A stretch of DNA of 64,000 nucleotides from Pseudoxanthomonas kaohsiungensis. Lineage in GTDB: Bacteria > Pseudomonadota > Gammaproteobacteria > Xanthomonadales > Xanthomonadaceae. The stretch lies in NCBI RefSeq assembly GCF_010211765.1, contig NZ_PDWO01000001.1, positions 434,001 through 498,000 of the forward strand, written 5' to 3'. The notes beneath the pieces were generated by a model, which worked only from the letters and a program-made list of their open reading frames with translations, did not search any database and was not told where the DNA came from. The translations under genes and the position numbers were made by a program. Below, piece after piece: positions 47,429 to 56,588 of the stretch (within the stretch, counting starts at the first letter, position 1; each line of letters begins with the position of its first letter).

Positions 47429-47701
47429 CCTGCACATTCCTGCCGCGACCTGAAGGAAGCAGCAGGACCACGAATGACGGAAGCGCTGTTGCCCTCCACA
47501 TCCGGTCGCGATGACATCGGGAGGCCCGGCGCGATGCGCCGGGCCGGGACCGTTGGCGTCATGGATGGCGCCATCGAGCCCCCATGGATGGGTTCATGGC
47601 GTGTCCCGGCCCGGTGCATCGCGTCGGGCCCATGACCGCGCCGGCAAGCCAGCGCGTCACCCCGACCACTCGACAGTCCATCGAAAAGCATCAGACCCAC
47701 C
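47389..47701. other. Intergenic region malG-like gene to glycosidase, repeat-filled
   Basis: 313 bp. It holds part of B1, all of B2, and the sequence between them (47429-47522), in which nothing else was recognised. Frames through it are repeat-derived. No clear promoter or terminator. Confidence 0.5.
47523..47630 (+). repeat. Variable-arm palindromic element B2
   Basis: Arms 47523-47550 and 47603-47630 pair over 26 of 28 positions. The left arm also folds on itself (GGCCCGGCGC/GCGCCGGGCC around GAT). The core 47551-47602 is 52 nt, the same length as in B1, and in opposite orientation to it. Confidence 0.85.
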
Positions 47702-48538
47702 TCACCCTTTGACACTACCCAGCAACAGGCCCTGGATGTAGTAGCGCTGCAGCAGCAGGAACAGCAGCAGCACCGGGATCACCGTGACCACCGCGCCGGC
47801 CATCATCATCTCCACGTCCATGATGTGCTCGCGCGACAGCGAGGCCAGCGCGACCGGCAACGTGTAGTGCTCCTGGTCGGTCAGCACGATCAGCGGCCAC
47901 ATGAAATCGTTCCACGCGGCCATGAAGGTGAAGATCGCCAGCGTCACCAGCACCGGCTTGAGCATCGGCAGCACGATCTGGAAGAAGATCCGCCACTCCC
48001 CCGCCCCGTCGATCCGTGCCGCCTCCAGCAGCTCGTCCGGGATCGAACGCGCGTATTGGCGCACCAGGAAGATGCCGAACACGCCGGCCAGCGCCGGCAC
48101 CACCACGCCGGCGTAGCTGTTGACCAGGCCGAGCTGCTTCATCAGCAGGAACAGCGGCAGCATCGCCACCTGCGCCGGGATCACCAGCGCGGCCAGCAGC
48201 AGCTGGAATACCCGTTCGCGTCCGACGAAGCGCAGCTTGGCGAACGCATAGCCGGCCAGGGTGTTGAACAGCAGGGAACCGAGGGTGATCGCCACCGACA
48301 CCAGCACGCTGTTGGCGAAGTTGCGCGCCATGCCGGTGCGCCCGAACATCTCGCGGTAGTTGTCCAGGCTCAGCGCGGATGGCAGCAAGGGGGGCGGGAA
48401 GCGGCTGGCCTCGCCAGCGGGCATGAACGATACCGACAGCATCCACAGCAGCGGCGCGATGCTGACCAGCGCCATCGCCAGCAACGCCGCGTTGACCAGC
48501 AGCCCGTGCCAACGCGACTGCCCGACCTGCGCGCTCAT
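47702..48538 (-). CDS. Sugar ABC transporter permease, MalG type
   Basis: 278 aa, six helices. The EAA loop reads PDELLEAARIDGAGEWRIFFQIVLPMLKP, the contact for the ATPase. Together with the MalF-type protein it forms an inner-membrane channel for a sugar. ATG at 48538 with GGAGG upstream; 25 bp after the malF-like gene. No ATPase gene follows; the MalK-like protein at 35.8 kb is the nearest candidate. Confidence 0.93.
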   Translation of the reverse strand: MSAQVGQSRWHGLLVNAALLAMALVSIAPLLWMLSVSFMPAGEASRFPPPLLPSALSLDNYREMFGRTGMARNFANSVLVSVAITLGSLLFNTLAGYAFAKLRFVGRERVFQLLLAALVIPAQVAMLPLFLLMKQLGLVNSYAGVVVPALAGVFGIFLVRQYARSIPDELLEAARIDGAGEWRIFFQIVLPMLKPVLVTLAIFTFMAAWNDFMWPLIVLTDQEHYTLPVALASLSREHIMDVEMMMAGAVVTVIPVLLLFLLLQRYYIQGLLLGSVKG

Positions 48539-48563
48539 CGCCCCTCCTCCCGCGCCCACCGCC

Positions 48564-49442
48564 TCATACCAGCTCCTTGCGCCGGCCGAAGCGCAGCATG
48601 GCCGTGGTCACGCCCAGGATGATCAGGAACAGCAGGAACGCCACCGCCGAAGCGCGGCCCAGGTTCCACCACTTGAAGCCTTCCTCGAACATGAAGTACA
48701 GCACGCTGACCGTGCTCTGCAGCGGGTCGCCGCGGGTCATCACATAGGGCTCGGCGAACAGCTGGAAGTAACCCGAAACGGTGATCACCCCGACCACCAG
48801 CAGTACCGGGCCGAGCTGCGGCAGGGTGATATGCAGGAATTGCTGCCAGCGCGAGGCGCCGTCGATGCGCGCCGCCTCGTAGAGGTCCTGCGGAATCGCC
48901 TGCAGCCCGGCCAGGAAGATCACCATGTTGTAGCCGAAGTTCTTCCACACCGCGAACAGGATGATCGTAGGCATGGCCCAGCGCGGGTCGCCCAGCCAGT
49001 CCACCGGCGAAATGCCCACGTGGCCCAGCGCCCAGTTCACCAGCCCGTAGCTGGTATGGAACAGGTAGCGCCAGATCACCGCAACCGCGACCAGGGTGGT
49101 CACCACCGGCGCGAACAGGGCGGTGCGGTACAGCGCCTTGAACCGCGCCGCCGGCGCGTTGAGCAGCAGCGCCGCGCCCAGCGACACGGCGATCGACAGC
49201 GGCACGCCGACCACCACGAAGTAGGTGGTGTTCCAGAGCGACTTCCAGAACATCGGCGTGCGCAGCAACTCCAGGTAGTTGTCTAGGCCGATGAAGCGCA
49301 GGTTGCTTCGGTCCGCCAGGGCATACAGGTCGAAGTCGGTCAGGCTCAGGGCCAGCGCCGACAGCACCGGCAGGCCGAAGAAGACGCCGATCACCAGCAG
49401 CGCCGGCCCGGCGAACATCCAGCCTGCGAGCGAGCGCTTCAT
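48564..49442 (-). CDS. Sugar ABC transporter permease, MalF/UgpA type
   Basis: 292 aa, six helices, beginning WMFAGPALLVIGVFFGLPVLSALALS. The EAA loop is PQDLYEAARIDGASRWQQFLHITLPQLGP. ATGA overlap with the binding-protein gene fixes the start at 49442. Confidence 0.93.
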   Translation of the reverse strand: MKRSLAGWMFAGPALLVIGVFFGLPVLSALALSLTDFDLYALADRSNLRFIGLDNYLELLRTPMFWKSLWNTTYFVVVGVPLSIAVSLGAALLLNAPAARFKALYRTALFAPVVTTLVAVAVIWRYLFHTSYGLVNWALGHVGISPVDWLGDPRWAMPTIILFAVWKNFGYNMVIFLAGLQAIPQDLYEAARIDGASRWQQFLHITLPQLGPVLLVVGVITVSGYFQLFAEPYVMTRGDPLQSTVSVLYFMFEEGFKWWNLGRASAVAFLLFLIILGVTTAMLRFGRRKELV

Positions 49443-50740
49443 GGGGCCTGCTCCGCCGTGGCATCGGCGTGGTCGCGCTCGTACATCCAGCGCCGCTTCT
49501 CGAGGATCGCGTCGACCCGCCGGTCCAGTTCCGCCAGCGCCTGTTCCTGCGGCTGTCCGCCCCGCACCACCCGCTCGGTGGCGATGCGCATCTCCTGCAC
49601 GATCCGCTCCCACTCCAGCACCTTCGGCGTGGGCTTGACCCGCTCGAGCTGGTCGCGGAAGGCACGGGCGAACTCGTCCTGCGCCAGCGCCGGATGCTCC
49701 CAGGTGCTGCGCCGGGGCGGCAGGTCGCCGATCATCGCGTGGAAACGCTGCTGGATGTCCGGCCGGGACAGGAACTCGATCAGCTTCCACGCCTGCTGCT
49801 GCCGCGGCGAATCACGGAAGATCACCAGGCTGGTGCCGCCGGCGATGCCCGCGCCCGGGCCGTCGGGACCCGGCAAGGGCATCGTGCCCCACTGTCCTTC
49901 CAGCCCCGGTGGCTGGCGCTTGCGGAATTCGCGGATGTTCCAGGGGCCGGACAGGTAGAAGGCATAGAACCCGTTGAAGAACTCGTCCCAGACGTTGGAG
50001 ATCTGGGTTTCGGACATCTTCGGCGCCCAGCCCTGCTCGAACATGTTGGCGTAGAACGCCAGCGCGCGGCGGAAGCCGGGGCTCTGGAAGTTGCCGCGCG
50101 TGCCGTGGTCGCGCAGCAGCGGATCGTCCTGCTGCAGGGCGAAGGACAGCTGCTGCTCGAATTCGTTGAGCGGCATCAGGATCGCGTAGCGGTCCGGCCC
50201 GACGTGGGCCTTGACCGCGGCCATCGCCTGCTCCCACTCGGCCCAGGTCCGGGGCGGCCGCTGCACGCCGGCCTCGCGCAGCAGGTCCTTGCGGTAGAAC
50301 AGCAGGCGCGTGTCCACGTACCAGGGGATGCCCAGCAGCTGGCCGTCGATCACGCTGGTGTCCCAGATGCCCGGGAAGAAGTCGTCCGGGTCGACCACGC
50401 TGGAGGCATCGACGAACGGCTGCAGCGGCTCGAGCACGCCCAGCGCGGCGAACTCCGGCAGCCAGGTGTTGCCGAGCTGGCACACATCGGGCAGCCCCTG
50501 CGCGGCGAAGGCGGTCAGCAGCTTCTCGTGCGCCGCGGTCCATGGAATCTGCTGGATCTCGACGTCGATGCCGGTCTCGCGCTCGAACTCCGGAATCAGT
50601 TCGGCGACCACTTCCGCTTCGCGGCCCATGGCCCAGAAGCGCAGTGGCTCCTGCCGGTCGCGCGTGCAGGCGGACAATAGCACGACCAGGGAGGCGACCG
50701 CGCAGGCGGACGCCCATCGCCAGCGTCGCCTCGCGCTCAC
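49439..50740 (-). CDS. Extracellular solute-binding lipoprotein (sugar family 1)
   Basis: 433 aa. A GTG start at 50740 gives a lipoprotein signal with lipobox LSAC, Cys25. The mature protein has the sugar-binding class 1 pattern: LRFWAMGREAEVVAELIPEFERETGI, PDVCQLGNTWLPEFA, and FNGFYAFYLSGPWNIREF. It should capture sugar in the periplasm for the MalF/MalG-type permeases encoded next. The start shares GTGA with the stop of the glucoamylase-like gene. Ligand is unknown; context suggests glucose oligomers. Confidence 0.92.
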   Translation of the reverse strand: MSARRRWRWASACAVASLVVLLSACTRDRQEPLRFWAMGREAEVVAELIPEFERETGIDVEIQQIPWTAAHEKLLTAFAAQGLPDVCQLGNTWLPEFAALGVLEPLQPFVDASSVVDPDDFFPGIWDTSVIDGQLLGIPWYVDTRLLFYRKDLLREAGVQRPPRTWAEWEQAMAAVKAHVGPDRYAILMPLNEFEQQLSFALQQDDPLLRDHGTRGNFQSPGFRRALAFYANMFEQGWAPKMSETQISNVWDEFFNGFYAFYLSGPWNIREFRKRQPPGLEGQWGTMPLPGPDGPGAGIAGGTSLVIFRDSPRQQQAWKLIEFLSRPDIQQRFHAMIGDLPPRRSTWEHPALAQDEFARAFRDQLERVKPTPKVLEWERIVQEMRIATERVVRGGQPQEQALAELDRRVDAILEKRRWMYERDHADATAEQAP

Positions 50741-52368
50741 GGGGGCGGCTGCGCCCGGTTGCTGGCGGGCTGCTCCTGCTTGGCCTGTGCCTCGGCGGCC
50801 GCGGCGCGCGATTCGGCCATGCCCAGCGCGCGCGCGTCGCCGGCGCCCGGCACGGACGACCCGCCCTGCCCGGCTTCCTCCTCCGGGGTGAGCCAGCCCC
50901 CGCGGAACCCGGCCTGCTCCAGGCCCTTGCGGATGTACGGGCTCTTCTTCATCACGGTCCAGACGAACTCGTTGCGGTAATTGGCGATCATCGCCAGGAT
51001 CGGCCCCTGGTCGATGCCGATGTAGTCGCTGGCCACCCAGCCCTTGCCCGGCACCAGGCGGCCGGTCTTGAGCGGAATCTCGAAGTCGAAGCTGGGATTG
51101 AACGAATCGAGGAATCCGTAGCTCGAGTACAGGTAGTCGCCGTAGCGGCGGTGCATCTCCTCGGTGGCCGGGATCACGACCTCGGGCGCGAACACGATCG
51201 AGGAGATCGCCGCGGTCGGCGCGATCGTGCCGTCGTCGAAGTTCTCGCGCAGCCCTGCGCCACGCGAGGAGTAATGGCGGAACTCCCGCTCTTCGCCGCG
51301 GTAGATCTGGCGGGTATTCTGCGGGCCGTCGCTGGCGGTCAGGCCCCAGACGTTCTCGCCGTAGTCCTTCCACTTCATCGGGTTGGCGATCGCATACTCG
51401 CGGTGGGCCAGCGCCGCGCGGCGGCTGTTGAGGAAGTAGTCGATCCCGCGCTCGCGCATGTACTGGTCCTGGATGTCCCGGTAGTCGATCCAGACATGGC
51501 TGTACTGGTGGCCGAACAGCGGCCCGAACGACAGGTACTCCTGGCCGTAGTAAACGCCCCAGTCATGGTCGTAGGTGCGCGTCCACACGGTCCACGCATC
51601 CGGGCTCACGGCGTGCGTCGGCGAGCCGAGCGCCAGCACGTAGAGCAGCATGGCCTCGTTGTAGCCCATCCAGTCATGGACGATGAAACCGCTCTCCGGG
51701 AACCAGCCCATCGATATCAGCGGTTCGCGCTGCTGCAGCCAGGTCCAGTCCACCTTGCGGTAGAGCTGGTCGGCGATGCGCCGGATCTCCCGCTCGCGCG
51801 GATCGTCGCTGTCGTAGTAGGCCTGCGCGAAGAGCACGCCCATCATCAGCAGCGCCGTGTCGACGCTGGACAGCTCCACCCAGCTGTCGTAGCGATGGCC
51901 CTGCTGCATGTCCAGGAAGTGGTAGTAGAAGCCCTTGTAGCCTCCCTTGCCGGTCCGCTGCGGCCCCTGCGGGATGTCGCGCAGGAAGCGCAGGGTGGTC
52001 AGGGTCCGGTCCACGGCCTGGGTGCGGCTGACCCAGCCGTTCTCGATGCCGATCGGATAGGCCGTGAGCGCGTAGCCGATCGAGGCGACGCTGGCGAACG
52101 GCCGCGACGGGTAGCGGTCGGGAGTCAGGCCGTTGCGTTCGTTGGTCGTGTCCCAGAAGAACTGGAAGGTGCGCTTCTCGATGTCGCGGAACAGCGGCGG
52201 CAACTCGGGCCGCGGCGGCCGCTCCGGCAGCACCGGCTCGATCAGCACGACGTCGGGCTTGGGCGCGGCCGGCTCCGGCGGCGGGGGCGGCGGCTCCCGG
52301 CCGCACGCGGCCAGCAGCCAGACTGCTACCGCCACCAGTGCCCCGATCTTCAGCTGCCGCGCGCTCAC
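50737..52368 (-). CDS. Glucoamylase-like (PF10091/GH144-type) lipoprotein
   Basis: 543 aa. The GTG at 52368 has GGGGAG upstream and gives a lipoprotein signal with lipobox LAAC, Cys22, followed by a Pro-rich linker. The rest is an alpha/alpha-barrel with TFQFFWDTTNERNGLTPDRYP, MGWFPESGFIVHDWMGYNEAML and YGFLDSFNP, typical of the glucoamylase family. Some members are GH144 endo-beta-1,2-glucanases; others are untested. The C-terminal 45 residues are Ala/Gln-rich. It shares GTGA with the binding-protein gene, so degradation and uptake are co-expressed. Beta-1,2-glucan as substrate is an inference from family only. Confidence 0.9.
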   Translation of the reverse strand: MSARQLKIGALVAVAVWLLAACGREPPPPPPEPAAPKPDVVLIEPVLPERPPRPELPPLFRDIEKRTFQFFWDTTNERNGLTPDRYPSRPFASVASIGYALTAYPIGIENGWVSRTQAVDRTLTTLRFLRDIPQGPQRTGKGGYKGFYYHFLDMQQGHRYDSWVELSSVDTALLMMGVLFAQAYYDSDDPREREIRRIADQLYRKVDWTWLQQREPLISMGWFPESGFIVHDWMGYNEAMLLYVLALGSPTHAVSPDAWTVWTRTYDHDWGVYYGQEYLSFGPLFGHQYSHVWIDYRDIQDQYMRERGIDYFLNSRRAALAHREYAIANPMKWKDYGENVWGLTASDGPQNTRQIYRGEEREFRHYSSRGAGLRENFDDGTIAPTAAISSIVFAPEVVIPATEEMHRRYGDYLYSSYGFLDSFNPSFDFEIPLKTGRLVPGKGWVASDYIGIDQGPILAMIANYRNEFVWTVMKKSPYIRKGLEQAGFRGGWLTPEEEAGQGGSSVPGAGDARALGMAESRAAAAEAQAKQEQPASNRAQPPP

Positions 52369-52504
52369 GCCATACTCCCCTGTTACCCGCCCCCTGGATC
52401 CACTTGCCTGCCCCGCCCCCGCCCGGCGCCTGACGGCGCACGGGCGGGGTGAAGCGCGACGGGCCTGCCTGGCGGGAGAGGTGACCCGGCAGGCCGTCGT
52501 GACC

Positions 52505-55486
52505 TCACCAGTCGATACCGATCGACAGCTTGAAGGTACGCGTCGGCAATGCGATGGCGTTCGGCGTGCCCCACAGCGGATTCTGCGGCTCGCCCGCACC
52601 GCCGCGCCAGTCTTCGTAACCGGAATAGTTGGTCCAGTCGAAAATGTTGAGCACGTCGAAGCGCAGCCGCAGCGCCACGTTGCTGCCGGTATCGAACACC
52701 TTCTCGACCGCCACGTCGACCTGCTTGAAGTCGTCGTCGGGCGTGTAGCTGTCGAAATAGCAGTAGGCCCAGGCCGAGACGTTGCAGTTCTGGTAGTAGC
52801 GCGGCGTCGCGTCGGACCACACGCCCTTGCCGGAGAAAGTCAGGTCCCACGGACCATCCCAGATGCCGGAGGCCACGACCCGGTTCTTGGGGACCTTGCC
52901 CGGGAACCAGCCGTAGTCTTCGATCCGCTCGGCGTTGAACGCACCGGGAAACCCGTCGATCGGGCTGTTCTGCTCGGAGTCGGTGTAGGTGTAGGCGAAA
53001 GTCGCCGCCCAGCCGGACGACCGGGTATAGGGCTTCTCGAGCTTGACGTACACCGAGTTGGTCTTCGTCTCCAGCGCGTTCTGTCCCAGGATCAGGTTCG
53101 AGAACGGCGCGAAGCCCTGCCCCCACGGCGGCGGATCGGTCGCGTCCGGCGGCGTCGGCGGGAAGAACAGCCCATCCGGGCGACGGTTGCCGAGCAGGAA
53201 CGCGATGCCGTCGTGGCTGCGCACGTAGGAATACATCACCTCGGTCTGCCAGTCATGCCCGAGGACTTCGAACGCGTTGCGCATGCCCAGGCCGAACTGG
53301 TCCGAGTACGGCACCACGAGGTTGTTGTCCATCAGGAACACCTCGCGACCGGCGCCGCTGACGCTGGTGCTGCGCAGGTAGTCCGGGTCGAGGTAGCGCG
53401 GGTCCCATTCGCGGCAGGGCGCGCTGGTGGCCGTGTCGCAGGGATGCAGCGCGGTGTTGAAGTCGTAGACGTACTGGCCCCAGCTGGCCTTGGATATCTC
53501 GTTCTGCAGGTAGTCGAACAGGTTGCGGTCGTAGGACCTGCCGGCGCCGCCGAAGATCACGTGGCGCTGGTCGGCGTTGAGGTCGTAGGAGAAGCCGAAG
53601 CGCGGGGCCCAGTTGTTGCGGTCCGGGTCGCGGTTGCCGCCGGTGCTGATGTAGTCGTTGATGTCGACGCCCGAGTTGGGCAGGTTGGTGTTCGAGTTCT
53701 GCAGCGCCGTGACCACTTCGGCCGGGGTGACGTAATCCTCGTATGCGGGCGTGCTTTCCACGTCCCAGCGGACGCCCAGGTTCAGGGTGAGGTGGTCGTT
53801 GACCTCCCAGTCGTCCTGGATGTAGATGCCGAACTGGCTGTTGTCCGAGCTTGCCGTTCCGTCGCCGAAGCCGGCGACCGGCGCACCGAACTGCACCCGG
53901 ATCGGCACCGTCAGGCTTTCGTTGACGTCATAGAAGAACTGCGGGTTGTACCTGTTCTGCTCCAGCGTCTCCAGGTCCACGCGCTTGTACTTCACGCCCA
54001 TCTTGATCGTGTGGCCGCTGATGCCGGTGAAGGTCAGGTCGTCCTGGAACGACCAGCCCTTCTGCCCCTTGTCCTGGTAGTTGTCGCCACCGCCGCTGCG
54101 GACGATGAGGGTGCCGTCGCGCGAGGTGCCGCCGTTGCCCGTGACCAGGTAGTAGCCCGGGACGAAGTTGGCCGGCTCCGGGCTCCAGAAAGCGTCCTCG
54201 TAGGTGATGTGCGCGTCGTTGAGCCAGTCGCCCGCCGTCAGCTGGTAGCGCAGGTCCACCCGCGTCTCTTGGTTGGTGTTGTACGTGCCCGCTGGCGGCA
54301 GGCGCTCGTCGCCGACCTGGATGGTCTCGCTTTCGTCGCGGTACTTGCCGGTCAGTTCGAAGTAATGGTTCTCGCCCACCAGCCAGTCGATCTTGCCGAA
54401 GTACAGGTCCTCCTTGAACGGCGAGGTATAGGTGCCCGACCCGAACTGCTCCTGCAACTCCGGCGGCAGGTCGCCGACGTCGTAGCCGCCGCCGATCCGG
54501 AAGGTCTTGGGGGTGCTGAACTCCTTGGCCTCGTAGGCCAGGAAGAAGTGCGCGCGGTCCTGCACGATCGGCCCGCCGAAGGACACGCCGTACTGCTCCT
54601 GCTTGCTCTCGGCCTTGGTGGCGCCTGGCCGCTTCTCGAAGTCGGTGGCCGCGCGCCAGTCGGTCATCGTGTAGTCCCAGAAGAAGCTGCCCTGGAACTC
54701 GTTGCTACCCGAACGGGTCGCGGCCACGACCGCCGCGCTGCTGAGCTGGTCGTACTCGGCCTTGTAGTTCTGGGTGATGACCTTGTACTCGCCGATAGCC
54801 GACTGCGGGAACGGGTTGCCGCGGCTGGTGTCCTGGCCACTGATGCCGCCGGTGGTGACGTAGTTCTTCTGGCCCACGCCATCGATGAACACATTGACCG
54901 CGTTGGCGCTCTGCGCGCCGGAGCGCAGCCGGGTGTTGCCGCTGGCGTCGGTGATGAACTGCACGCCGGGCACGGTATCGGCGAACGCCAGGAAGTTGCG
55001 GCTGTTCTGCGGCAACGCCTCGATCTGCTTGTTGCTGATGTAGGTGGCCACCTCGGAGGTGCGCGTCTCCACCGCCGCGCCGACCACCTGCACCGCGTCC
55101 AGCGTGGTCGCCTCGCCCGTCGTCGCGGTTTCGGCCACCCCGCCCACGCCCAGGTCCACGGTGGCGGTCTGGCCGACCTGCACCGTCAGCTCGCGGGTGG
55201 TGGTCTGCCCGCCCGACTGCACTTCGATGCGGTAGGTGCCCGGTGGCAGGCCGGCGACCGCGTAGCGGCCGTCCTCCGACGCCTGCACGGTCCTGCGCAG
55301 TCCCGTGGCCGGGTTGACGACGATCACCTGGGCGTTGGCCGCCGGTGCGGAATCGGCCATCACCTGGCCGCGGATGGTGGCGCCGGTGCTCTGCGCCATC
55401 GCCGGCGCCGCGCCCAGCGCCAGGCCGCCTGCCAGCGCCATGGCCAGCAGGCTGCGCGCGGGTGCGCCCTTGTAGTTGCCTTTCAT
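52505..55486 (-). CDS. TonB-dependent receptor, Oar-like, with carboxypeptidase-type N domain
   Basis: 993 aa outer-membrane receptor. Signal peptide ends AMAQ; residues about 35-110 are a carboxypeptidase regulatory-like domain (GATIRGQVMAD...GTYRIEVQSGG); then a plug domain (LPQNSRNFLAFADTVPGVQF) and a 22-strand barrel ending in Trp (FKLSIGIDW). TonB box candidate: TTLDAVQVVG. In xanthomonads such receptors take up plant- or microbe-derived oligosaccharides. The next genes are a glucoamylase-like protein and a sugar ABC system, which fits import across the outer membrane. It starts 58 bp after the LacI gene ends, so it may be co-transcribed with it. Confidence 0.94.
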   Translation of the reverse strand: MKGNYKGAPARSLLAMALAGGLALGAAPAMAQSTGATIRGQVMADSAPAANAQVIVVNPATGLRRTVQASEDGRYAVAGLPPGTYRIEVQSGGQTTTRELTVQVGQTATVDLGVGGVAETATTGEATTLDAVQVVGAAVETRTSEVATYISNKQIEALPQNSRNFLAFADTVPGVQFITDASGNTRLRSGAQSANAVNVFIDGVGQKNYVTTGGISGQDTSRGNPFPQSAIGEYKVITQNYKAEYDQLSSAAVVAATRSGSNEFQGSFFWDYTMTDWRAATDFEKRPGATKAESKQEQYGVSFGGPIVQDRAHFFLAYEAKEFSTPKTFRIGGGYDVGDLPPELQEQFGSGTYTSPFKEDLYFGKIDWLVGENHYFELTGKYRDESETIQVGDERLPPAGTYNTNQETRVDLRYQLTAGDWLNDAHITYEDAFWSPEPANFVPGYYLVTGNGGTSRDGTLIVRSGGGDNYQDKGQKGWSFQDDLTFTGISGHTIKMGVKYKRVDLETLEQNRYNPQFFYDVNESLTVPIRVQFGAPVAGFGDGTASSDNSQFGIYIQDDWEVNDHLTLNLGVRWDVESTPAYEDYVTPAEVVTALQNSNTNLPNSGVDINDYISTGGNRDPDRNNWAPRFGFSYDLNADQRHVIFGGAGRSYDRNLFDYLQNEISKASWGQYVYDFNTALHPCDTATSAPCREWDPRYLDPDYLRSTSVSGAGREVFLMDNNLVVPYSDQFGLGMRNAFEVLGHDWQTEVMYSYVRSHDGIAFLLGNRRPDGLFFPPTPPDATDPPPWGQGFAPFSNLILGQNALETKTNSVYVKLEKPYTRSSGWAATFAYTYTDSEQNSPIDGFPGAFNAERIEDYGWFPGKVPKNRVVASGIWDGPWDLTFSGKGVWSDATPRYYQNCNVSAWAYCYFDSYTPDDDFKQVDVAVEKVFDTGSNVALRLRFDVLNIFDWTNYSGYEDWRGGAGEPQNPLWGTPNAIALPTRTFKLSIGIDW

Positions 55487-55544
55487 CGATCTTCCCTCCC
55501 AGGACGATGCAGCGTGGGTGCTCGGCTTCGAGCGATTTTTCTGG

Positions 55545-56588
55545 TTATCCGTCCGAACGTTTCTTCCTGGCGGGCGCGGTTGCCGCCCTCCCGCCGCTCG
55601 ACTGGCGCACGACCAGCTCGGGCGTCAGCACGTGGCGCTCGGCTGCCGCCGCTTCGTCGGCGTCGATCTGCACCAGCAGGCGCTTGAGCGCACTGGCGCC
55701 GAGTTCGGCGATACTCACCCGCATCGTGGTCAACGAAGGGTGAACGAAACGCGCGAGCGGGATGTCGTCGAACCCGGCCAGCGCGATGTCGTCCGGTACC
55801 GCGAGCCCTGCCTGCGCGAACGCGTACAGGCAGCCCAGCGCCATCATGTCGTTGGCCGCGAACACGGCGTCCGGCCGCTGCGCCAGCGCCAGGATCTGCC
55901 CGCCGGCGCGATGGCCCGAGGCCTCGTCGAACTCGCCGTCGAATTCGCTGCCGCGCGCCCCTTCCTGCGCCGCGATCGCATCGCGGAAGCCGCGCAGGCG
56001 CTCGCGCGCATCGTGGTTGTGTTCCGGCCCGCCGACGAAGGCGAGGTGCCGGTGGCCGAGCGAGAGCAGGTGGCGGGTCATCGCCAGCGCGCCGGCATGG
56101 TTGTCGACCTCGAACACCGGCCAGGCGGGCGCGTCCTGTTGCGTGTTGATCAGCACTACCGGCAGTTGCGGCAGGTTCTCGGCGAGGAAGCCCGGCTGCC
56201 CGGCGTAGGGCGACATCACCAGCAGTCCGTCCACGCGGCCGCGCATCGCGCGAAGCGCGGCGGCCTGCTCTTCGGGATCGCCGTGGTAACTCGACAGCAG
56301 CAGGTGGCGGCCGGAGGTGCGCGCCAGCGAGTCGATGCCGCGGATCAGCTCGGAGAAGAACTCGCCATGCACGTCCGGCAGGACCACGCCGACGGTCTGG
56401 GTACTGCGGCTGCTGAGGCTGCGCGCGGCGGCGTGGGGGCTGTAGCGCAGCCGGTTGGCCACCTCCAGCACCTGCCGGCGCACCGGCTCGGCGACGTTGC
56501 TGTGCCCGTTGAGGGCACGCGACACGGTCGCCACGGAGACATTGGCCTCGCGCGCGACATCGCGGATCGTGACCGCCTGACGCCCCAT
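55545..56588 (-). CDS. LacI family regulator of the sugar-uptake locus
   Basis: 347 aa. HTH TIRDVAREANVSVATVSRALNG at residues 7-28, hinge helix with SPHAAARSLSS, and an effector domain (GVVLPDVHGEFFSELIRG, ALAGFDDIPLARFVHPSLT). The C-terminal 20 residues are basic. First gene of the minus-strand block, with a perfect LacI-type operator 42 bp upstream, so it probably represses itself and perhaps the receptor gene behind it. The ligand is likely the imported oligosaccharide or glucose. Confidence 0.94.
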   Translation of the reverse strand: MGRQAVTIRDVAREANVSVATVSRALNGHSNVAEPVRRQVLEVANRLRYSPHAAARSLSSRSTQTVGVVLPDVHGEFFSELIRGIDSLARTSGRHLLLSSYHGDPEEQAAALRAMRGRVDGLLVMSPYAGQPGFLAENLPQLPVVLINTQQDAPAWPVFEVDNHAGALAMTRHLLSLGHRHLAFVGGPEHNHDARERLRGFRDAIAAQEGARGSEFDGEFDEASGHRAGGQILALAQRPDAVFAANDMMALGCLYAFAQAGLAVPDDIALAGFDDIPLARFVHPSLTTMRVSIAELGASALKRLLVQIDADEAAAAERHVLTPELVVRQSSGGRAATAPARKKRSDG

